In this document: in pieces, positions 1-5,774 of the stretch | Numbering within the stretch: the first letter of the stretch is position 1 | Layout: each line of letters starts with the position of its first letter | Source: an uncultured Roseburia sp. | Lineage (GTDB): Bacteria; Bacillota; Clostridia; Lachnospirales; Lachnospiraceae | Direction: 5' to 3' | Assembly (NCBI GenBank): GCA_946055175.1 | Contig: CAMGET010000044.1 | Location: forward strand, 1-8,200 | Length of the DNA stretch: 8,200 nt | The notes under the pieces: generated by a model | What the model was told of the DNA's origin: nothing | Seen by the model: the letters and a program-made list of their open reading frames with translations, nothing else | Databases searched by the model: none | Translations under genes and position numbers: made by a program

Positions 1-1
1 C

Positions 2-1882
2 CTAAATTCCGGTTATTATACGCAGTGTATTCAGAGAAAATGTGATAATTTGGGTGAATATATGCATATGCTGCTAAAAGGAGATTTGCGGACAGCCGAA
101 GAGAACCGGAGATATTTGCAGTATACAGATGAATTTAAATCAGAAGACAGTAACTTCTGCTTCTGGTATAAATGTGGAAATGTGTGGTACACCAATCAGC
201 CGGATACCATAGAGGGACAGGAATTTGACCCGGAGGAAGTCCTGATGGAAGCCCGCTCTATGGGAAATTACCTGCATTATGATATGGAAAACAAGATGTT
301 TGGTACAGATATCAAAAAGCTGGCAAACCATTTCTTTGAAAGTAAGAAAACGCAGATGTACTGGCCGTCTGATGGGGTGATTCTGATTGTGGGCGTGGAC
401 ACGCAGTTCTCGGCGGTGGATGACTTGTATTATGCAAATGAAGAATATCATCAGATGCAGCCGTGGATTAAAACGGTAATTGTAGCTGCACTCTTAAGCC
501 TGATAGGCTGGATTATTACTTTGGTTTATCTTACGCTGGCGACAGGCCGCAGACCCGGGGATACAGAAATACATCTGTCAATGTTTGACCGGATAAAGAC
601 AGAGATTTTAATCGTAGGATTTGCCGGAATTGCAGCAGAACTGATTTTTATTATGATTCGTATCAGCAGTCAGGAATGGGAACTTTCGGGACTGGTTGTG
701 GCAGCGAGCACAGTAAGCTTTGTGATGGATGCATTATTTTTACTGTTTTTCTTAAGCCTTGTTAAATTGATGAAGGCTGAAAAATTGTGGGAAAACAGTT
801 TGACCTACTGGCTGAAAGAAGGAATTTTAAAGACTGCCAAAAACCGAAATGCAACCATACAGACAATTTTGATATTTGTCGGGCATCTGCTTGCTTGCTT
901 TGTTCTTGCAGTAGGAGCGTTTTATAAGCAAAACCGCATCTGTTTTTTCCTCTTGGTGATATTATGTGCGTTTGAGGGCTATATGATTCTTCGGAAATCG
1001 GTGGAACGCTACCGTGTGTTGGAAGGCGTACGAAGAATCAGAGATGGAGAGCTGGATGCACAAATTAATGTGGCGGAATTACATGGTGACAGCAGGGTTC
1101 TGGCAGAAGCGATTAATAGTATTGGTACAGGTTTGGAATATGCGGTGGCTGAGAGTACCAAGAATGAGCGAATGAAGGCAGATTTAATCACAAATGTCTC
1201 TCATGATATAAAAACACCCCTGACCTCCATTGTGAATTATGTAAACCTTCTGAAACGGGAAGATATCGAGAATGAGCGTGCAAAGGGTTACATTAAAATA
1301 TTGGATGAAAAGGCTGCCCGTTTGAAGCAGTTAACGGAAGATTTGGTAGAAGCTTCCAAGGTAAGTTCCGGAAACGTGAAACTGGATATGCAAAATATTG
1401 ATCTGGTTGAGATGGTGTATCAGACCGCAGGGGAATTTAATGAAAAATTTGAAAAAAAGGAGCTTACCATCGTAACGAAGCTTCCCAATACACCGGTGCT
1501 GATATGCGCGGATGGAAGGCAGCTTTATCGTGTAATCGAGAATCTGTATAATAACGTTGCAAAGTATGCTATGGAACGCACCCGTGTTTATGTGGAAGTT
1601 GCTGTAAAAGAAGAACGGGTTACTTTCTCTATTAAGAATGTTTCGGAAAAGGCACTTGCCCTGGAAAACAGCCAGGCAGGAGATTTGACGGAACGTTTTA
1701 CCAGAGGGGATTCTTCCCGAACAACGGAAGGAAGCGGCCTTGGATTATCCATTGCAAAGAGCCTGACACAGCTGATGGGCGGTAATTTCGAAGTCAGCGT
1801 GGATGGCGATCTTTTTAAAGCAACTTTAGTATTTGTGAATCAGGCAGCAGTGGAAAGTGCGATAGATTTAGGAAAAATTTAA
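2..1882 (+). CDS. Membrane sensor histidine kinase, 5'-truncated by the window edge
   Basis: Sensor kinase of a two-component system: it should autophosphorylate on His and pass the phosphate to a response regulator, probably encoded just upstream. The frame is open to the left edge (no stop before the TTG at 50), so the real start lies outside. Residues below count from the TTG at 50. Residues 1-140 look extracytoplasmic and would follow an unseen first helix. Hydrophobic helices lie near 141-163, 184-205, 213-236, 269-292 and 296-314, followed by a HAMP-like stretch (315-366). The H box SHDIKTPLTS has His385 (codon at 1202); the N box NLYNNVAKYA is 498-507 with Asn502; an F-box-like ERFTRGDSS is near 548-556; the G2 box GSGLGLSIAK is 561-570. 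The usual DxGxG G1 box is not recognisable; KNVSEKAL (529-536) occupies that place, as I recall from some Firmicute kinases. The signal sensed cannot be read. No terminator is seen after the stop. Confidence 0.93.
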   Translation, partial: LNSGYYTQCIQRKCDNLGEYMHMLLKGDLRTAEENRRYLQYTDEFKSEDSNFCFWYKCGNVWYTNQPDTIEGQEFDPEEVLMEARSMGNYLHYDMENKMFGTDIKKLANHFFESKKTQMYWPSDGVILIVGVDTQFSAVDDLYYANEEYHQMQPWIKTVIVAALLSLIGWIITLVYLTLATGRRPGDTEIHLSMFDRIKTEILIVGFAGIAAELIFIMIRISSQEWELSGLVVAASTVSFVMDALFLLFFLSLVKLMKAEKLWENSLTYWLKEGILKTAKNRNATIQTILIFVGHLLACFVLAVGAFYKQNRICFFLLVILCAFEGYMILRKSVERYRVLEGVRRIRDGELDAQINVAELHGDSRVLAEAINSIGTGLEYAVAESTKNERMKADLITNVSHDIKTPLTSIVNYVNLLKREDIENERAKGYIKILDEKAARLKQLTEDLVEASKVSSGNVKLDMQNIDLVEMVYQTAGEFNEKFEKKELTIVTKLPNTPVLICADGRQLYRVIENLYNNVAKYAMERTRVYVEVAVKEERVTFSIKNVSEKALALENSQAGDLTERFTRGDSSRTTEGSGLGLSIAKSLTQLMGGNFEVSVDGDLFKATLVFVNQAAVESAIDLGKI

Positions 1883-1903
1883 CAAACTAAAGTGGAAAAG
1901 TGC

Positions 1904-1932
1904 TTGATTTTTGCATAGGGGAATTATATAAT
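1904..1932 (+). promoter_or_regulatory. Sigma-A-type promoter for the aconitase-like gene
   Basis: TTGATT (1904-1909) and a perfect TATAAT (1927-1932) are separated by 17 bases. Transcription would start near 1939, giving a leader of about 34 bases before the ATG at 1973. It lies in the 90-base gap after the histidine kinase stop, so the hydratase can be transcribed independently, although read-through from the kinase is possible because no terminator separates them. No operator palindrome is obvious around it. Confidence 0.75.
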
Positions 1933-1972
1933 CTACGCAAGTGATATATGATTCAGGAAATGGAGGAAGACT

Positions 1973-4258
1973 ATGAAATTATTCAATGGCGGCGCGTATC
2001 TGGTGAACGGAACGGATATTGTAGCAGATTCTCCGGAGGCAGGAGCGCTTTTACAGCAAAAGACCGGACATACTGTTACAAAAGAAGATGCAAAAAAGGA
2101 AACCATTGCATATGGTATTTTAGAGAAGCATAATACATCAGGAAGTATGGATAGGCTTCAGGTGCGTTTTGATAAATTAACATCACATGATATTACATTT
2201 GTTGGGATTATCCAGACGGCAAGAGCTTCCGGATTAGAGAAGTTCCCGATGCCATATGTGCTTACGAATTGTCATAACAGTTTGTGTGCGGTTGGAGGAA
2301 CCATCAATGAAGATGATCACATGTTTGGGTTAACATGTGCAAAAAAATATGGTGGAATCTATGTTCCTCCTCACCAGGCGGTTATCCACCAGTTTGCAAG
2401 AGAAATGCTGGCAGAAGGTGGAGCGATGATTCTTGGCTCTGACTCACATACCCGTTACGGTGCATTGGGTACGATGGCGGTTGGTGAAGGTGGACCTGAA
2501 CTGGTAAAACAGCTTTTAAATAAGACCTATGATATTGATATGCCGGGGGTAGTGGGTGTTTATTTAACAGGAGCACCAATGAAAGGCGTGGGCCCGCAGG
2601 ATGTGGCACTTGCTATTATCGGGGAAGTATTTGATAAAGGCTATGTAAAGAATAAGGTGATGGAATTCGTAGGACCGGGTGTGTCAAACTTAAGCGTTGA
2701 TTTCAGAATCGGTGTGGATGTTATGACAACGGAGACAACCTGTCTGTCTTCTATCTGGAGAACAGACGATAAGGTAGCCGATTTTTATGCAATCCATGGC
2801 AGACCTACAGCATATAAGGAATTAAATCCGGGTGAAACTGCATATTACGATGGCATGATTGAAATTGACCTAAGCGAGATCAAACCAATGATTGCAATGC
2901 CGTTCCATCCAAGCAATACGTATACTATTGAAGAGCTGAACGCAAATCTTTTGGATATTTTAGATGATTGTGAGAAGCGTGCGCAGGTTAGCTTTGATGG
3001 TGCCGTAAGTTTAGATTTAAAGAGCAAAGTGAAAAACGGCAGACTATATGTTGACCAGGGTATTATTGCAGGCTGCGCAGGCGGTGGCTTTGAAAATATC
3101 TGCGCGGCAGCTGATATTTTAAAGGGTGCAAGCATCGGACCGGATGAATTCACCCTAAGTGTTTATCCTGCAAGTACACCGATTTATATGGAACTTGTGA
3201 AAAACGGAGCAGTAGCAACGTTGATGGAGACCGGAGCGATTGTAAAGACTGCGTTCTGCGGACCATGCTTTGGAGCCGGAGATACGCCTGCGAACAACGC
3301 ATTTTCTATCCGCCACTCCACCAGAAACTTCCCGAACCGTGAAGGTTCTAAGGTACAAAAGGGTCAGGTGGCTTCTGTGGCACTTATGGATGCCCGTTCC
3401 ATTGCGGCGACGGCAGCCAACAAGGGTTATTTGACAGCGGCTACGGATGTTGATGTAAACTTCAGCAATCCGAAATACTTCTTTGATGGAAGAATTTATG
3501 CAAACCGCGTTTTTGACAGTAAAGGTGTGGCAGATCCAACAGTAGAAATACAATTCGGACCGAATATCAAGGACTGGCCGGCTATGAGTGCGTTACCGGA
3601 GAATCTGGTATTAAAAGTAGTGTCAGAGATTCATGATCCGGTTACAACAACGGATGAACTGATTCCGTCCGGTGAAACATCTTCTTTCCGTTCGAATCCG
3701 TTAGGCCTGGCAGAATTTGCACTCTCCAGAAAAGATCCGCTGTATGTGGGGCGTGCTAAGGAAATCCAAAAGGCACAGAAGGCGGTGGAAGCGGGAACGT
3801 GTCCGTTAGAAGCAGTTGACGAACTGAAAGAGGTTATGACTGCAATTCATACACAGTTTGCCGGAGTGGGAGAAGGAAATGTTGGTTTCGGAAGCACGAT
3901 TTTTGCAGTAAAACCGGGAGACGGTTCTGCACGTGAACAGGCAGCTTCCTGCCAGAAGGTTCTTGGCGGTTGGGCAAATATTGCGAACGAATATGCAACC
4001 AAACGTTATCGATCCAATCTGATTAACTGGGGCATGCTTCCATTCATTATTCCGGAGGGAGAACTCCCGTTTAAGAACCTGGATTATATCTTCATCCCGG
4101 ATATTCGAAAGGCAGTTGAAAACAAAGAATCGGATATCACAGCATATGCGGTAAAAGAGGGTGGATTAAAAGCTTTTCGTTTACATGTGGATCCGCTTAC
4201 GGATGATGAAAGAGAAATTATCTTAAAGGGATGTCTGATTAATTATTACAGAGGATAA
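1973..4258 (+). CDS. Aconitase-superfamily hydratase (aconitate hydratase-like), 761 aa
   Basis: Cytosolic [4Fe-4S] dehydratase of the aconitase family; the likeliest reaction is citrate-isocitrate isomerisation through cis-aconitate, feeding 2-oxoglutarate and glutamate synthesis. The domain order is that of monomeric aconitases: the Fe-S domains come first, then a linker and the C-terminal swivel domain. Visible active-site elements are the GSDSHT motif (D157, S158, H159); three candidate cluster cysteines, C368 (AGCAGG) and C429/C432 (CGPC); RNFPNR (R451, R456), matching the substrate-binding arginines; [11 protein letters not shown] (558-568) in the linker, where aconitases have a TTDHI-like motif; and GSAREQ (651-656), matching GSSREH with the catalytic Ser (S652) and Arg (R654) kept. 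Length is nearer the ~750-residue hydratase branch (such as E. coli YbhJ) than the ~890-residue AcnA. The start is supported by GGAGG at 1962-1966, six bases before the ATG. It has its own promoter and terminator. A dehydratase for a related tricarboxylate or hydroxyacid is the alternative. Confidence 0.9.
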   Translation: MKLFNGGAYLVNGTDIVADSPEAGALLQQKTGHTVTKEDAKKETIAYGILEKHNTSGSMDRLQVRFDKLTSHDITFVGIIQTARASGLEKFPMPYVLTNCHNSLCAVGGTINEDDHMFGLTCAKKYGGIYVPPHQAVIHQFAREMLAEGGAMILGSDSHTRYGALGTMAVGEGGPELVKQLLNKTYDIDMPGVVGVYLTGAPMKGVGPQDVALAIIGEVFDKGYVKNKVMEFVGPGVSNLSVDFRIGVDVMTTETTCLSSIWRTDDKVADFYAIHGRPTAYKELNPGETAYYDGMIEIDLSEIKPMIAMPFHPSNTYTIEELNANLLDILDDCEKRAQVSFDGAVSLDLKSKVKNGRLYVDQGIIAGCAGGGFENICAAADILKGASIGPDEFTLSVYPASTPIYMELVKNGAVATLMETGAIVKTAFCGPCFGAGDTPANNAFSIRHSTRNFPNREGSKVQKGQVASVALMDARSIAATAANKGYLTAATDVDVNFSNPKYFFDGRIYANRVFDSKGVADPTVEIQFGPNIKDWPAMSALPENLVLKVVSEIHDPVTTTDELIPSGETSSFRSNPLGLAEFALSRKDPLYVGRAKEIQKAQKAVEAGTCPLEAVDELKEVMTAIHTQFAGVGEGNVGFGSTIFAVKPGDGSAREQAASCQKVLGGWANIANEYATKRYRSNLINWGMLPFIIPEGELPFKNLDYIFIPDIRKAVENKESDITAYAVKEGGLKAFRLHVDPLTDDEREIILKGCLINYYRG

Positions 4259-4261
4259 GAG

Positions 4262-4296
4262 AAAGCAGCTTGTCAGCATTTGACAGGCTGTTTTTT
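4262..4296 (+). terminator. Rho-independent terminator after the aconitase-like gene
   Basis: A ten-pair stem is formed by CAGCTTGTCA (4266-4275) and TGACAGGCTG (4281-4290), with one T-G wobble and a five-base loop GCATT. Six T residues follow at 4291-4296; upstream A residues can extend the stem into the T tract. It starts only a few bases after the stop at 4258, so it closes the hydratase transcript and separates it from the downstream membrane-protein gene. Confidence 0.9.
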
Positions 4297-4334
4297 GCAA
4301 TATCCGCTTTCCAAAACAGGAAGGAGCGTGTACA

Positions 4335-5708
4335 ATGATACTAAGGAAAACGAAGGGGGATGGTAATGTGAGCGAGGAACAAATGCCAATAGAGGAAGCA
4401 GTAAAAGAAGAGGGAAAAGAAGAAAAGACAGAGAAAAAAAAGATCAATTTTATGGAGATAAGTGTGAAACAGGTAACGATGCTTTCAGTTGCTTTCTTTC
4501 TTACCTTCTGCTGTTGCATTTTGTTTTTCTTTCTGATTTACCGGTATAACGGACTTGCTGATTATTGGGCAAAGATAGCATTTATATTACAGCCGGTTAC
4601 CATTGGTATCGTACTGGCTTATCTGCTAAATCCCATTGTGAATGCAATAGAAAGCAGAGTAAAGAAACCTATAAAGAAATTTTTGAAGAATGACAAACGG
4701 GCAAAGAGTCTTAGCCGCATGGTAGGAATAGCGGGCGCATGGCTGTTTTTTATACTAATCATTGCAATTCTGGTGGCAATGATTCTTCCATCCATTACAG
4801 AGAGTATTTTTAGTATGATTAAAACGCTTCCGCAAGAAGTGGATAATCTGATGGACTGGATTAATAAGCTGTTGGATGACGATACGGAAATTGCGACGAT
4901 TCTGAACGAGGCGATTTTAAGAGGAAGCGAGTTTTTTGAAAACTGGTTTAAAAATACTTTTCTTCCACAGACGGAACGATATATTGCATCCATTACCAGC
5001 GGTGTGTTTGCAGGTGTAAAGTTAATCATTAACTGCTTCGTGGGATTTATTATTTCCGTTTATGTGCTGACCAGTAAAGAAAAGTTTGCCGGACAGGCAA
5101 AAAAAATCACATATGCACTTTTTAAACCGGGAAATGCAAATGTAATTATTGACACGGTAAGAAAGAGCCACGAAATTTTCGGCGGGTTTATTTCCGGAAA
5201 GTTGTTAGATTCGCTCATTATCGGAATCTTGTCATATATTTGTCTTTCTGTTATGAAAATGCCATATACGCTGCTTGTTTCTGTTATAGTGGGGGTGACG
5301 AATATTATTCCGTTTTTTGGACCGTTTATCGGTGCGATTCCGTCATTTCTCATTATTGTATTGCAGGATCCGATTCAGGGACTTTATTTCCTGATTTTCA
5401 TCCTTGTTTTACAGCAGGTGGACGGAAATATTATCGGACCAAAGATTCTCGGAGATTCAACCGGATTATCCTCATTCTGGGTTGTGTTTGCAATTACCTT
5501 TTTCGGAGGAGTCTGGGGATTCCCGGGAATGTTAATCGGTGTCCCGCTAACGGCAGTATGCTACTATGTTGCAAGCCGACTGCTTACTTACAGACTGCAT
5601 AAAAAAGGCATTCCCGAGGATACGGAATCCTATGTAAAGCTTCAGAAAATTGACAAAAAAACAAACAAACCGGTTTACGAAAAAAACGATGTATTTTTTG
5701 ACAACTGA
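4335..5708 (+). CDS. AI-2E family (PerM/YtvI-type) membrane transporter, 457 aa
   Basis: Multi-spanning inner-membrane protein of the AI-2E/PerM permease family. Members have been linked to autoinducer-2 export or ion efflux, but the substrate here is unknown. A charged, Glu/Lys-rich cytoplasmic N-terminus (about 1-45) precedes hydrophobic helices near 49-71, 80-100, 129-151, 222-246, 290-307, 312-345, 350-366 and 380-410, with a longer soluble stretch at about 155-215. Family signatures are visible in the C-terminal half: NIIPFFGPFIGAIPS (323-337), DGNIIGPKILG (363-373) and GGVWGFPGMLIGVP (391-404). The charged tail ends at DVFFDN. The ATG at 4335 is chosen because AAGGAG (4321-4326) sits eight bases upstream; a GTG at 4368 is in frame but less well placed. 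It follows the hydratase terminator by 38 bases, in which no convincing promoter is seen. The gene looks intact. Confidence 0.92.
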   Translation: MILRKTKGDGNVSEEQMPIEEAVKEEGKEEKTEKKKINFMEISVKQVTMLSVAFFLTFCCCILFFFLIYRYNGLADYWAKIAFILQPVTIGIVLAYLLNPIVNAIESRVKKPIKKFLKNDKRAKSLSRMVGIAGAWLFFILIIAILVAMILPSITESIFSMIKTLPQEVDNLMDWINKLLDDDTEIATILNEAILRGSEFFENWFKNTFLPQTERYIASITSGVFAGVKLIINCFVGFIISVYVLTSKEKFAGQAKKITYALFKPGNANVIIDTVRKSHEIFGGFISGKLLDSLIIGILSYICLSVMKMPYTLLVSVIVGVTNIIPFFGPFIGAIPSFLIIVLQDPIQGLYFLIFILVLQQVDGNIIGPKILGDSTGLSSFWVVFAITFFGGVWGFPGMLIGVPLTAVCYYVASRLLTYRLHKKGIPEDTESYVKLQKIDKKTNKPVYEKNDVFFDN

Positions 5709-5726
5709 TAGTGCGTATGTTAAACT
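5698..5726 (+). promoter_or_regulatory. Strong extended -10 promoter for the TPR-AAA gene
   Basis: A perfect TTGACA (5698-5703) is followed after 17 bases by TAAACT (5721-5726), which matches TATAAT at four of six positions. It is preceded by an extended -10 TG at 5718-5719. The -35 box lies inside the last codons of the AI-2E gene and the spacer covers its TGA (5706-5708). Transcription would start near 5733, about 42 bases before the TTG start of the next gene. No terminator is seen between the two genes, so read-through from upstream remains possible. Confidence 0.7.
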
Positions 5727-5763
5727 TAAAAGAAGAACAAACGGATAAATTCCACGATTTTTG

Positions 5764-5769
5764 AGGTGG
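5764..5769 (+). promoter_or_regulatory. Ribosome binding site deciding the TTG start
   Basis: AGGTGG lies five bases before the TTG at 5775, close to the AGGAGG consensus with one mismatch. It supports TTG over the in-frame GTG at 5766, which would lie inside this site and has no clear site of its own. An in-frame TAA at 5727 limits how far upstream the gene could begin; the first in-frame ATG is not until 5811. Confidence 0.65.
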
Positions 5770-5774
5770 CAGAA

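Noticed and set aside
50..52. TTG at position 50 as the true start of the histidine kinase
   Set aside because: No ribosome site precedes it and the frame is open to the left edge with protein-like sequence, so the gene is better read as truncated.
1948..2133. Small + strand open frame overlapping the start of the aconitase-like gene
   Set aside because: It is out of frame with the hydratase, has no ribosome site suited to its ATG, and its product looks random. The GGAGG at 1962 serves the ATG at 1973.
4280..4306. TTGACA at 4280-4285 inside the terminator hairpin, as a promoter for the AI-2E gene
   Set aside because: At a 15-base spacing the -10 would be TATCCG (three of six matches), and at 17 bases it is worse. 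The TTGACA is explained by the hairpin arm. It remains possible but is not supportable.
5681..5699. A6 ... T6 inverted repeat near the end of the AI-2E gene as a terminator
   Set aside because: The stem would be only A-T pairs, lies within coding sequence, and has no GC-rich core.
5766..5768. GTG at 5766 as the start of the TPR-AAA gene
   Set aside because: It overlaps the best ribosome site and has none of its own. It is kept only as an alternative because the extra residues (MAELDKYEY) also look plausible.
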